A stretch of DNA of 64,000 nucleotides from Magnolia sinica (Eukaryota; Streptophyta; Magnoliopsida; Magnoliales; Magnoliaceae): NCBI RefSeq assembly GCF_029962835.1, contig NC_080582.1, positions 20,592,032 through 20,656,031 on the forward strand, in the 5' to 3' direction. The notes beneath the pieces are model-generated. The model did not search any database. It was not told the origin of the DNA and saw only the letters and a list, made by a program, of their open reading frames with translations. Of this stretch, positions 11,600-23,739 are shown piece after piece. The translations under genes and the position numbers were made by a program. How positions within the stretch are numbered: the stretch's first letter is position 1; each line of letters opens with the position of its first letter.

Positions 11600-13460
11600 T
11601 AATGTTTATTTGCAATCCAACTTGTTGATAATGTAAAGAAGATCTAGATGAAGGTAAATTACAAAGATCAAATTAATCCAAAACTTTTATGGCCTTCAAA
11701 AGGTTTTTAATAGTTATTCATCATTGTTTTGATTGGTATGGCCCACCTGAGATTATTGAGTTCTTATGATCTGAAATCACATCCTAAAATATGATGGAAA
11801 AATATATGGACGGTGTCGATATACATAAAACATATCAAGGTGGGCCCTACACGGTTAGAGTAACACCCATGAAGGAGTTACCTAAATATTGAAATGGTAC
11901 TATTAAGGTCACCTCAACTTCCCATGAGGTTAATTTGTGTACGCCCCACCATGATGTGTGTGGAACATCAACACCATGCATTTGATGTGTCCCCTTTAAG
12001 TCCAAAAATCAGTCATATACGAAACTCAAGTGGGCCATTGCATCTAAAACTATGTGAAGACATCCCTAAAACATGTAAAAGCATTTGGTGGGGCCCACAT
12101 GAGTTTTAGATGTGTATGAAACTTGGTCTGACTCCTCATCCAAGTGGGACACATAATGAATGAGCTGGATCTATGAAGCACATCTAGGTGGGCCCAATAA
12201 ATGATTATGAATGTTTTAATGGGAGGGTAACCCTCTCAACTATAGTATGTGGTGTGGCCCACCCAAGTTATGGATTGACTTTATTTTTAAGTTGTGGCCC
12301 ACCATGGAATGGTGCATCTGACTGATGGGGCAGATCCAAAGTTCAAGTGGACCCACCATAGAAAAGAGTGGGATAGCGAATAAATGAATAAATCATGGTG
12401 GGCCCCACAGGATTTACTTAGTATGCTTAGGGTACCGAATTACTTTATACGCAATCCACTTCCATTTAGAAGCGTATGTGGTTTGGCTAGTTACGCTGCC
12501 ACTAGCCAGGTTGCTAGTAGTTGGTGCAATGTGGACCCCACCATGATGTATGCGTTTTATTCACGCCGTCCATCCATTTTAAAAGATAATTTTATCTATT
12601 AATCTCGAAAATGAGATAGATCTAAATCTCAGGTGGATCATGCCATGGAATTTTTTTTTGATTGAATGTCTACTAGTTAAAAACCTCCTAGGGCCCACTG
12701 TAATGGTTATTTGACATCTAACCTATTGGTTAGGTGTAAAAAATTGGATGAATTGAAGTGAAAAAATATATATCAGCTTGATCCAAAACTTTTGTGAGCC
12801 CTACCGTGATGTATATGTTTAATCCATGTCGTCCATCTATTTTTAAAGATCATCTTACGGTATGAGACCGAAAATGAGATATATCCAAATCTTAAGTGGA
12901 CCACATTCCAGGAAATAGTGTTGAATGAGCGTCAACCATTAAAAAACATTTTGGGGCCATAAAAGTTTTGGATCAAACTGATTTTTATTTTTCCCTTTCA
13001 TCTGGCCCTGTATGACCTAATTAACATATTGGATGTCAAATAAACAGTATAGTGGGCCTTATGAGGAGTCAGACCAAGTTTCATTTGCATCAAAATTTTA
13101 GGTGGGCCCCACCAAGTGATTTGATATGTTTTAGGCATTTCTTCACATGATTTTAAATGGTATGACCTACCTTAAGGGGCTCCATAGGGCCCATTGAAAT
13201 ATATGTGTTTGATCTAAACCGCCCATCAATTATGATATATAATTTCAGTGGATGAGCCAAAAAATTATGTAGATCAAAGGTCTAAGTGGACCACACCATA
13301 AGAAATAATAAAAAATAAATTTTTATCATTAATATGTTATGTAGTCCGCTTACAGCTTCGATCTGACTCCTTTTTTGGATCAACTGTTAAAATAATCCGT
13401 TAAAAGAATGGACAGAGTGGATAAATAACATACATCACGGTGGGCCCCACAAGACTTAAA
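11600..13460. repeat. Decayed foldback-repeat copies (GGGCCCACCATGATG family)
   Basis: Several incomplete arms of the repeat seen intact at 13511-13975 (for example 11640-11860, 12515-13040). They are recognised by GTGGACCCCACCATGATG, the CCGTCCATC.ATTTTAAAGAT block and the TTGATCCAAAACTTTT block, in both orientations. No protein-coding gene is supported. Confidence 0.65.
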
Positions 13461-13510
13461 AACTAATCTTAAAAGGGGAACGGATTGGCTACTCCCCCTG
13501 CCACTAGCCC

Positions 13511-13975
13511 TGTGGCTGGTGGTCGGTGCTCTGTGGGCCCCACCATGATGTATGTGCTTTCTCCATTCCGTTCATCCATTTTAAAGATCATTTTAGGGCT
13601 TGACCACAAAAATGAGAGGAATATAAATCTCAGGTGGACCACACCACAGGAAAACAATATTGATTGGATATCCATAATTAAAATCCTCCTAAGGCCCATT
13701 GTACTATTTATTTGACATCCAATCTATTGATTAGGTCACACAGACCCAGATGAAGGGTAAAAACAAATATCAGCTTGATCCAAAACTTTTATGGCCTTAA
13801 AAAAGTTTTAATGGTCAAAATTCATTAAACACTGTTTCCTGTAATGTGGTCCACTTGAGATTGAGATATAACTCATTTTTGGTCTAATACGATAAAATGA
13901 TCTACAAAACTAGATGGACGGCATGGATGAAATATAAACATCATGGTGGGGTCCATAGAGTACCGAACACCAGAA
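13511..13975. mobile_element. Foldback (MITE-like) element, nearly full-length palindrome
   Basis: The left arm from about 13515 (GGTGGTCGGTGCTCTGTGGG, then CCCCACCATGATG, then CCGTTCATCCATTTTAAAGA) matches the reverse complement of the right arm ending at about 13973 (GGTGTTCGGTACTCTATGGA, CCCCACCATGATG, CCGTCCATC). The inverted match continues inward through AATGAG...CTCAGGTGGACCACA and ...TTAAGGCC for about 200 bases per arm. There is no coding capacity. The superfamily is not known to me. Confidence 0.7.
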
Positions 13976-13984
13976 CCCAAATCC

Positions 13985-14335
13985 ATTTCTGCTTAAAAGT
14001 CCCACGTGCGCTCGCCCCTCCCAAAACCTAAATCCCTCCAGTCTCTCTCTCGTGCGCCTGCCCCTCTCCCAGAACCCAAACCCTTTCTCTCTCTTCTCTC
14101 TCTCTCTCTCTCGCCCCTCCCTAAAAACCCAAACCCTCTCTCTCTCTCTCTCTCACGCCCTGCCCTTTGTCTCTCTCTCTCTGCCCCCTAACCTCTCTCT
14201 CTGTGTTTGATCCAAAGAAGGGAGGGAGCCGAAACGACGCCCTCCCTACCCACGCATGCCTTGTCTCTCTCTCTGAAGCTCGGTTGAAGATTCGTTCACA
14301 AACTCGAGTTATCTCTCTCTCTGTCTCAATCTCAA
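13985..14335 (+). repeat. CT-rich low-complexity segment
   Basis: Long CTCTCTCT runs mixed with CCCAAACCC and CCTCCC. It resembles the CT-rich 5' leader of a plant gene and could be captured host sequence, but no following coding exon is recognised. Confidence 0.6.
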
Positions 14336-14339
14336 TGCT

Positions 14340-14570
14340 GATTTATGAATTTAGGGGATTTAGTAATTTTTGGATTCCCGATTTAGGGATTTGGGGATTT
14401 TAGGGCTTACAAATTTGAATGTGGACCCCCATTTAGGGATTTGGGGATTTTAGGGCTTACAGATTTGAATGTGGACCCCGAATCGAGGATTTTTTGATAT
14501 TACAAATTAGGGATTTGGGAATTTTAGAATTTTAGGGATCTTGAGGATTTTTGTAATTGGGGATTTCAGG
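14340..14570 (+). repeat. GATTTAGGGATTTGGGGATTTTAGGG repeats
   Basis: G-rich repeats with a duplicated block: ATTTAGGGATTTGGGGATTT then TAGGGCTTACA.ATTTGAATGTGGACCCC occurs twice (about 14380-14430 and 14431-14480). Closely spaced G runs could form G-quadruplexes. It resembles the TTTAGGG motif but is not a regular telomere repeat. Confidence 0.65.
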
Positions 14571-14579
14571 TGGTATTTG

Positions 14580-15155
14580 GGCAAAGGATGTTTTCAAAGA
14601 GGCCTTCTAAGAACCTTCATTCAGATATTGCTATCCATGTACAACCCTGCTCATTAGCATTACTTTTGTTGCCCATGTAGCTGAATCACCTCCAACAGAT
14701 GAGATGATATAGCATTAGGTTATAAAATTCCATCTCTATATTGTCCACAACATTGTATATGTGGCATCCAAATGGTCCATCAGGTTTGACCATGTAGATT
14801 AGGTCTTGGGTCTAAAAAATAATCTACGAAAGCTCTCGTGGGGCACATCAGATGGAATTGCATGTGCAGATGATGAAGCATTTGGGCCCCACTTTTTAAT
14901 ATGATGATGAAGCATGTTCATCTCTCAATTTTTTGAAAATTTTGAATTATTTGTATTTTTTTCTAAAAAATCTGTTTAATAAGAATAAGAATAATTGCAA
15001 CCCTTTTTTTTTTAGATATCTGTTTTATTTCAATGTTTTCTTATTTATGGTCTATGATTATGATTAATAGGTTGCATTTGTTGGTGGGAAATCAGTTTTT
15101 GTTTATAATAATATTTAAAAAATCTGTTTATATAAAAAAAAATTCCATTTGAATT
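14580..15155. other. Unclassified part of CACTA-1
   Basis: No open frame of note, no recognised motif and no clear repeat. Moderately AT-rich. Confidence 0.5.
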
Positions 15156-15159
15156 TTTT

Positions 15160-15522
15160 TTTTGTATGGATGCATCATGCATGGTTTTATGATAAAACAC
15201 ATGTATGTATGTGTGTATATGTATGCATGCACTCATGGATGGATGAAACATATGCATGCATGCATGGATGGACAGATTATGCATGTGTGTGTATGCATGC
15301 ATACATGCATGGATGGATTTATGTGTGCGTATATATATGTATGTATGCATGCATGGATGGAAGACTGGATGGATGGATCATCACGCATGCGTGTGTATGT
15401 GTGTATGCATGCATGGATAGATGGATGGATCATCATGCATGTGTTTATGTATGTATGCATGCATGGATGGATAGATGTATCATCATGAATGTTTGTATGC
15501 ATGTATGTATGTATGCATGATC
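15160..15522. repeat. ATGCATGGATGGA minisatellite
   Basis: Irregular units of GCATGCATGGATGGA with TGTATGTATG variants. It creates long open frames on both strands (methionine, histidine, tryptophan, cysteine rich) that are artefacts of the repeat. Confidence 0.9.
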
Positions 15523-15524
15523 CT

Positions 15525-15650
15525 GAACTCGAACCCAATTTCCTAAACCCGAACTCGATTTCCTAAACTTAAACCTTAACCTATTCTCAATTCCCTAAAG
15601 CTATAACTTATAACCTAAAACCTAAAACCTAAAACCTACACCTAGTCATG
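15525..15650 (+). repeat. Short CCTAAAC-type array, upstream copy
   Basis: Units of CCTAAACCC/CCTAAAACCTAAAACC with the phrases GAACTCGATTTCCTAAAC and TTCTCAATTCCCTAAA. These also occur in the large array at 18090-23355. It lies about 140 bases before the Transpos_assoc start at 15791. Confidence 0.8.
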
Positions 15651-15790
15651 TGCATATATTTGTGGATATATATAGATCTTTATTTTTTTTTGATTGGTGA
15701 CCACATGTATGGCATGTTTTAACAATTTATGAAAAGCCTCTTTTTTATTGTATCTCACTTTTTATATGCTGCATGCACGTGATATCAGAA

Positions 15791-16165
15791 ATGGATTTAA
15801 CGCCCCCGAGCAAGAATTGGATGACAAAAGATATATTGAGTGATGAATACATTAAAGGCATTGAATTGTTTATTATTTGTGTGAAAAGGAATTCGAGAGG
15901 TGTTGATTGGTATAGTTGTCCTTGTGCTAGATGTCGTAATGTGCGTGGGAAGAAAATACTAAGTATAGTTTCTGAGCATTTGATTATGAATGGTATAGAT
16001 CAGACATACACAACTTGGTTTTTTCATGGAGAACAACTTCCCAATATGGGTGTCAATGCCAAGGCTCCTAGTACATCCGCCACTAATTGTAATGAAGAGT
16101 TGTTGCCCAGAATGGTTGATTTGGTTAATGATATTATGGCTTGTTGTCATTTGTTTTTTAATTAA
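15791..16165 (+). pseudogene. CACTA transposase N-terminal fragment (Transpos_assoc domain)
   Basis: ORF of about 125 residues from ATG 15791 (an upstream in-frame ATG lies at 15773). Residues about 10-85 match the plant transposase-associated domain (PF13963-like): NWMTKDILSDEYIKGIELFI, then the metal-type motif SCPCARCRN, then HLIMNGIDQTYTTWFFHGE. In autonomous CACTA elements this domain heads the TNP2 transposase; the equivalent in CACTA-2 starts at 48667. Here the frame ends after a short unrelated tail and no catalytic domain follows. It is therefore a truncated remnant, or at most a DNA-binding fragment. The domain itself is intact. Confidence 0.82.
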
Positions 16166-16169
16166 CCAA

Positions 16170-17625
16170 GTTACTAAAGATTTTAATTTCAAATGTAATT
16201 GAATTATTGACAGAACGTTGTCTCTTGTTGCAGTATGAGATGTAATAAGAATATACATTGATTGTGTATTTAAAATTTTTTTAAATGCACCAACCAGAAA
16301 CGATTTGAGATGACGTTCAATAATACTTTGTTAAATATGAAATTTATGACCTTTAGTAACTTGGTTAATTAAAAAGAACTACGTAGTGGCTTGATCCCAA
16401 TATAACTTTTTAGGTACGTAGGCAGCCGTTCATAATGTACTAGAATATCGGTGCAGCCACAAATCTTTTTTCTTCTTTGAATTGTAACAGACTATATCGG
16501 TTGCATTTTTCTCTATCATACAGGTTGTGGCTATCAAAGATATAATATCACCTCCTTATAGGGAAACATTTAATGATGTGTAGAAGTAAATTCATTTTTT
16601 CTTATTCCTTACATTGTTTCTCAGTTATATTTGTGTTGGTTTCAGAGTACAGGTAATGATAGAAATTATTGGTCGACTGTGGCTTGTAGACAAAGGGATG
16701 AGTAACCAACAATACAAATATGGGAGGCCTTCCCTAGGTAAAATGCACACTGTTGGAAAGTTTTTAATTTATGTTTTTGGTTTATTACATAAGCATGGAC
16801 ATTTTGGTTCACTATTTGCTTCCCATTTCATATACTGTGCAATAGTTGACTGCAAGTCATTAGATTTTCCTAGATTTGGGGGGTTCCCGCATAGTGGTAG
16901 TTTGGTAGTTTTGGAGTCCTTGGTTAGGGTTTGGGCTGAAAGTACGAGTGTTGGAGATGACGCTTTCGGAGTCCGAACTCATTCTTTTGAAAAATAGAAA
17001 AATGAGAATATTAGTAAATATGGATTTTCTTATTAAGAAGAAAATGGAAGATGGATTGAAAAAACATAAAAGAGTTTTTTGTCGCCTTCTTCTTCTTTTT
17101 TGCTTCAAGAGAGAGAGACAGAGAGGTAAGAGTGGGGAAATCAAGGGAGATAGTGGGGGAATGAAGTGGCCGCATGAGATTTGAAAATAGCGAGTGTAGT
17201 TTGGTTTGAAAATAACGTTTCGCATGCGTGGCGTGCATTTCTATTAAGATAGTAATTTGGTTTTATTGAAGACAATTGAATTACATAGGCAAGTGTTTAA
17301 TGCAGGGAACTTCTCTGGAAATGTTATTCTGATAACTAACCTGATGAGAGTAATTTGTGGTTCAGTTCCTGGACCAATCTCTCTATCATATTCAAAGAAA
17401 TCCACATTTTTTTTCGTGTTTCTTACATGGTTCTCTGTCCCATTTTTGTTTGACTTGAAAGTAAAGGTGATGCATCTTCTTATTTATTCAATCATGGAAT
17501 GCAGGATGTTGTCATTAAGGTTCTTATAGATCAGGACTTTCATGAGGATTAACTGAAGAACTTTATAAGGGAGGTATGCATTTGAAACATTGCTAATAAT
17601 GTTCTTTGAAACTGTACCCATTTAT
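16170..17625. other. Unrecognised segment of CACTA-1
   Basis: About 1.4 kb without a recognised domain. Open frames exist (for example plus 16614-16997, minus 17225-16860 with a serine-rich stretch) but none shows a family I know, and the long ones overlap on opposite strands. Could be captured host DNA or relics of transposase introns. Confidence 0.5.
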
Positions 17626-17627
17626 GT

Positions 17628-18085
17628 ATCCGGATGTGCGTCGGAGCTATCTGGATGTTGAGCGGGGGTCCCTGGAAGGTGGGAACCGCTGTTATGACCA
17701 TTGGAGGGGCCTGGCCATTTGGACAGGCCGTGTTTATGTATTTGCTCGAAATTAATGGAGTAGACCCGGATGTGCGTCAGAGCTATCCGGATGAGCGGGG
17801 GTCCCTGGAAGGTGGGAACCGTTGTTATGACCATGATGAAGCTTTCCATTTCCTATGGACAGCATTGGAGAGGCCTGGCCATTTGGATAGGCCGTGTATA
17901 TGTATTTGTTCAAAATTAAAGGAGCAGACCCGGATGTGCGTCGGAGCTATCCAGATGTTGAGTGGGGGTCCCTGGAAGGAGGGAATCGCTGTTATGACCA
18001 TAATGAAGCTGTCCATTTCTTATGGACAGCATTGGAAGGGCCTGGCCAATTGGAGTAGGCCGTGTTTATATCTGTATTTCTAGGG
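17628..18085 (+). repeat. Three tandem copies of a 137-163 bp unit
   Basis: The phrase CCGGATGTGCGTC starts at about 17630, 17767 and 17930, each followed by GGAGCTATCC, GGGGGTCCCTGGAAGG.GGGAA, CGCTGTTATGACCA and GGCCTGGCCA.TTGG. The second and third units include an extra ATGAAGCTTTCCATTTC.TATGG block. The last unit runs into the phrase CTGTATTTCTAGGGACCAC that heads the CCTAAA array. Confidence 0.85.
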
Positions 18086-18087
18086 AC

Positions 18088-21000
18088 CACACCCTTAACC
18101 TATAACCTAAACCTATTCTCAAATCCCAAAACCTATAACTATAACCTAAACCTATAACCTATAAGCTAAACCTATAACCTAAACTCAATTCCCTAAACTT
18201 TAACATAAAACCTAACCTAAACCTATACTTATAACCTAAACCTATTCTCAAATCCCAAAGCCTATAACCTAAACTGTAACCTAAACCTATAACCTATAAC
18301 TATAACCTATAACCTATAACCTGAACCTATAACCTAAACTCAATTCCCTAAACCTTAACCTATAACCTAACCTAAACCTATACTTATAACCTAAACATAT
18401 TCTTAAATCCCAAAACCTATAACTATAACCTAAACCTTAACCAAAAACCTATAACCTAACCTAAACCTAAACCTAAAACCTTAACCTTAACCTAAACCTA
18501 TAACCTAAACCTAAACCTAAACCTAAACCTATTCTCAAATCCCTAAATCTATAACCTAAACCTAAACCTATAACCTATAACCTAAACTCAATTCCCTAAA
18601 CCTTAACCTATAACCTAGCCTAAACCTAAACCTAAACCTATAACCTTAACCTAAACATAAAACCTAAACCTAAACCTATACTTATAACCTAAACCTATTC
18701 TTAGAACCTAAACCTATTCTCAAATCCTAAAACCTATAACCTAAACCTTAACCTTAACCTAAACCTAAACCTATAACCTAAACCTAAACCTAAAACCCAA
18801 ACGTAAACCCAATCTCGAACCCGAACCCAATTTCCTAAACCTAAACCTTAACGTATTCTCAAATCCCTAAACCTAAACCTGCACCTAATCCTAATCTCAG
18901 CTCCCTAACATAAACCTAAACCTAAACTTGAAAACCCAAACCTAAACCCGAACCCGAACCTGATTTCCTAAACTTAAACCTTAACCTATTCTCAATTCCC
19001 TAAACCTATAGCTTATAACCTAAACCTAAACCTAAACCTTAACTTAAACCTAAACCTAAACCTATAACCTATAACATAAACCTAAACCTAAAACCTAAAT
19101 GTATTCTTAAATCCCTAAACTTAAACCTACACCTAAGCCTAATCTCAACTCCCTTACCTAAACCTAAACCTAAACTTGAAAACCCAAACCTAAACTCGAT
19201 CTCGAACCCGAACCCGATTTCCTAAACCTAAACCTTAACCTATTCTCAATTCCCTAAACCCATAGCTTATAACTTAAACCTAAACCTTAACCTAAACCTA
19301 AACCTACAACCTTAACCTAAACCAAAACCTATGACCTAACACCTTAACCTATAACCTATAACCTAACCTTAACCTAAACCTAAAACCTAAACCTTAACCT
19401 ATAACCTAAAACCTAAACCTAAACCTAGAACCTAAATGTATTCTCAAATCCCTATACCTAACCTAATCTCAACTCCCTAACCTAAACCTAAACCTAAACT
19501 TGAAAACCTAAACCTAAACCTGATCTCGAACGTAAACCGGAACCCGAACCCAATTTCCTAAACCTAAACCTTAACCTATTCTCAATTCCCTAAACCTATA
19601 GCTTATAACCTAAAATTAAACCTTAACCCAAACCGATAACCTTAACCTAAACCAAAACCTATGACCTAAAACCTTAACCTATAACCTATAACCTAAACTT
19701 ATAACCTATAACCTAACCTTAACCTAAACCTAAAACCTAAACCTTAACCTATAACCAAAAACCTAAACCTAAACCTAAAACCTAAATGTATTCTCAACAC
19801 CCTAAACCTAAACCTACACCTAATCCTAATCTCAACTCCCTAAACTAAACATAAACCTAACCTTGAAAATCCAAACCTAAACCCGATCCTGAACCTGAAC
19901 TCAATTTCCTAAACCTAAACCTTAACCTATTCTCAATTCCCTAAACCTATAGCTTATAACCTAGACCTAAACCTAAACCTAAACCTTAACCTAAACCTAT
20001 AACCTTAACCTAAACCAAAACCTATGACCTAAAACCTTAACCTATAACCTATAACCTAAACTTATAACCTATAACCTGACCTTAACCTAAACCTAAAACC
20101 TAAACCTTAACCTAAAACCTAAAACCTAAACCTAAACCTAAAACCTAAATGTATTCTCAAATCCCTAAATTTAAATATACACCCAATCCTAATCTCAACT
20201 CCTTAACTTAAACCTAAACCTAAACTTGAAAGCTCAAACCTAAACCCGATCTCGAACCCAAACCCGTACCCGAACCTGATTTCCTAAACCTAAACCTTAA
20301 CCTATTCTCAATTCCCCAAACCTATAGCTTATAACCTAAACCTAAACCTTAACTTAAACCTAAACCTAAAACCTTAACCTATAACCTATAACCTAAACTT
20401 ATAACCTATAACCTAACCTTAACCTAAACCTAAAACCTAAACCTTAACCTATAACCTAAAACCTAAACCTAAACCTAAAACCTAAATGTATTCTCAAATC
20501 TCTAAATCTAAACCTACACCTAATCCTAATCTCAACTCCCTAACCTAAACCTAAACCTAAACCTAAACTTAAAAACCCAAACCTAAACCCGATCCCGTAC
20601 CCGAACCCGATTTCGTAAACCTAAACCTTAACCTAATCTCAATTCGCTAAACCTATATCTTATAACCTAAACCTAAACCTTAACCTAATCTCAATTCGCT
20701 AAACCTATAGCTTATAACCTAAACCTAAACCTAAAACCTAAACCTAAACCTAAAACTTAAATGTATTCTCAAATCCCTAAACCTAAACCTACACCTAATC
20801 AAAATTTCAACTCCCTAACCTAATCCTGAACATAAACTTGAAAACCCAAACCTAAATCCGATTCCGAACTCGAACCCGATTTCCTAAACCTAAACCTTAA
20901 CCTATTCTCAATTCCCTAAACCTAAACCTTAACCTAAACTTATAACCTTAACCTAAACCAAAACCTATGACCTAAAACCTTAACCTAAAACCTATAACCT

Positions 21001-23355
21001 AAACTTATAACCTATAACCTCACCTTAACCTAAACCTCAAACCTAAACCTTAACCTATAACTTAAAACTTAAACCTAAACCTAAAACCTACCTTTATTCT
21101 TAAATCCCTAAACCTAAACCTTCACCTAATCCTAATATCAACTCACTAACCTAAACCTAAACCAAAACTTGAAAACCCAAACCTAAACCCGATCCCGAAC
21201 CTGAACCCGATTTCCTAAACCTAAACCTTAACCTATTCTCAATTCCCTAAACCTATAGCTTATAACATAAACCTAAACCTAAACCTAAACCTATAACCTT
21301 AACCTAAACCAAAACCTATGACCAAAAACCTTAACCTATAACCTATTACCTAAACTTATAACCTATAACCTAACCTTAACCTAAACCTAAAACCTAAACC
21401 TTAACTTATAACCTGAAACTTAAACCTAAACCTAAAATCTAAATGTATTCTCAAATCCCTAAACCTAAACCTATATCTAATCCTAATCTCAACTCCTTAA
21501 CATAAACCTAAACCTAAACCTAAAAACCCAAACCTAAGCCCGATCCCAAACCCGAACCCGATTTCCTAAACCTAAACCTTAACCTATTCTCAATTCCCTA
21601 AACCTATAGCTTATAACCTAAACCTAAACCTTAACCTAAATCTATAACCTTAACCTAAACCTAAACCTATGACCAAAAACCTTAACCTATAACCTAAACT
21701 TATAACCTATAACCTAACCTTAACCTAAACCTAAAACCTAAAACCTAAAACCTTAACCTATAACCTATAACCTAAACCTAAACCTAAAACCTGAATGTAT
21801 TCTCAAATCCCTAAACCTAAACCTACACCTACACCTAATCCTAATCTCAACTCCCTAACCTAAACCTAAACTTAAACTTGAAAACCCAAACCTAAACCCG
21901 ATCCCGAACCCGAACCTGAACCCGATTTCCTAAACCTAAACCTTAACCTATTCTCAATTCCCTAAACCTATAGCTTATGACCTAAACCTAAACCTTAACC
22001 TAAACCTAAACCTAAACCTTAACCTAAACCTAAAACCTAAATGTATTCTCAAATCCCTAAACCTAAACCTACACCTAATCCTAATCTCAACTCCCTAACC
22101 TCAACCTAATCCTAGTCTCAAAATATGACAGCCGTGTTTATATCTGTATTTGCAGGGACCACACCCTTAACCTAAATCACACCCTAAATCTATAACCTAA
22201 ACCTATTCTCAAATCCTAAAATCTATACTTATAGCCGAAACCTAAACTTATAACGTAAACCTATTCTCAAATCCCAAAAGCTATACTTATAACCTAAACC
22301 TAAACCTAAACCTTAACCTATAACCTAAACCTATACTTATAACCTTAACCTAAACTTATAACCTTAACCTAAACTTATTTTCAAATCCTAAAACCTAAAC
22401 TTATAACCTTAACATAAACCTATTCTCAAATCCCTAAACCTAAACCTACACCTAATCCTAATCTCAACTCCCTAACCTAAACCTAAACCTAAACTTGAAA
22501 ACCCAAACCTAAACCCGATCCTGAACCCGAACCCGATTTCCCAAACCTAAACCTTAACCTATTCTCAATTCCCTAAACCTATAGCTTATAACCTAAACCT
22601 AAACCTAAACCTAAACCTTAACCTATAACCTAAAACCTAAACCTAAACCTAAAACCTAAATGTATTTTCAAATCCCTAAACCTAAACCTACACCTAATCC
22701 TAATCTCAACTCCCTAACCTAAACCTAAACGTAAACTTGAAAACCCAAACCTAAACTCGATCCTGAACCCGAACCTGATTTCCTAAACCTAAACCTTAAC
22801 CTATTCTCAATTCCCTAAACCTATAGCTTATAACCTAAACCTAAACCTATAACCTTAACTTAAACCAAAACCTATGACCTAAAACCTTAACCTATAACCT
22901 ATAACCTAGACTTATAACCTATAACCTAAACCTAAAACCTAAACCTAAAACCTAAACCTTGACCTATAACCTAAAACCTAGACCTAGACCAAAACCTATG
23001 ACCTAAACCTTAACTTATAACCTATAATCTATAACCTATAACCTAAACTTATAACCTATAACCTATAACCTAACCTTAACCTAAACCTAAAACCTAAACC
23101 TAAACCTAAACCTAAACATATAACCTAAAACCTAAACCTAAACCTAAAACCTAAATGTATTCTCAAATCCCTAAACCTAGACCTGTACCTAATCCTAATC
23201 TCAACTCCCAAACCTAAACCTAAACCTAAAACCTAAATGTATTCTCAAATCCCTCAACCTAGACCTACACCTAATCCTAATCTCAACTCCCTAACTTAAA
23301 CCTAAACCTAAACTTGAAAACCCAAACCTAAACCCGATCTCGAACCCGAACCTGA
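18088..23355 (+). repeat. 5.3-kb CCTAAA-derived array with higher-order repeats
   Basis: Degenerate CCTAAA/CCTATAA units in one orientation. A higher-order unit is visible: CTCAATTCCCTAAACC starts near 18991, 19245, 19581, 19932, 20307, 20638, 20907, 21238, 21589, 21953, 22564 and 22805. Most spacings are 330-375 bases. Each unit also holds ATGTATTCTCAAATCCCT, CCTAATCTCAACTCCCT, ACTTGAAAACCCAAA and CGAACCCGATTTCCT. The head phrase GCCGTGTTTATATCTGTATT recurs inside at 22131. The plant telomere repeat is the 7-mer CCCTAAA, so this is telomere-like, not telomeric. Confidence 0.9.
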
Positions 23356-23369
23356 TTGCTGTAATAATG

Positions 23370-23571
23370 TAGCCCAATCACATGGCAACAAACAAGAATG
23401 TATCCCTTTTAACATATGCTCCTTTTTACAAAGCTTTAATTTTTGTTTTTGTTTCTATTAACTTGAATTGTAGCCCAATGACATGGCACCAAACAACAAT
23501 GTATCCCTTTTAACACATGCCCCTTTTTACAAAGCTTTAATTTTTGTTGTTGTTTCTATTAACTTGAATTG
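23370..23571 (+). repeat. Two direct copies of a 101-bp unit
   Basis: TAGCCCAATCACATGGCA at 23370 and TAGCCCAATGACATGGCA at 23471. The copies run through TGTATCCCTTTTAACA and ACAAAGCTTTAATTTTTG with few differences. Confidence 0.88.
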
Positions 23572-23739
23572 AAACACTTTTTTTTTTTTGCATTATTTAC
23601 TTGCATTAGTTTTATTTTAATGATCAGTTTTATTTTAATGATTCTGAATTATAATGTTTTGTTGGTTGAATATTTTTTTATTAGATGAAAGACACCAAAA
23701 GAAAATTATTGCTAATTTTTTTCCTTTTTTTATTTATGA

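Noticed and set aside
15149..15538. Long open frames on both strands rich in Met, His, Trp and Cys
   Set aside because: They are translations of the ATGCATGGATGG minisatellite and have no domain.
16860..17225. Serine-rich 121-codon minus-strand ORF as a captured gene
   Set aside because: Overlaps other open frames on both strands and is partly low-complexity. No family similarity recognised, so it is left as unclassified.
18088..23355. Chromosome end or former telomere
   Set aside because: Units are CCTAAA/CCTATAA, not the plant CCCTAAA 7-mer. The block has higher-order phrases and lies inside a CACTA element with both ends and a TSD.
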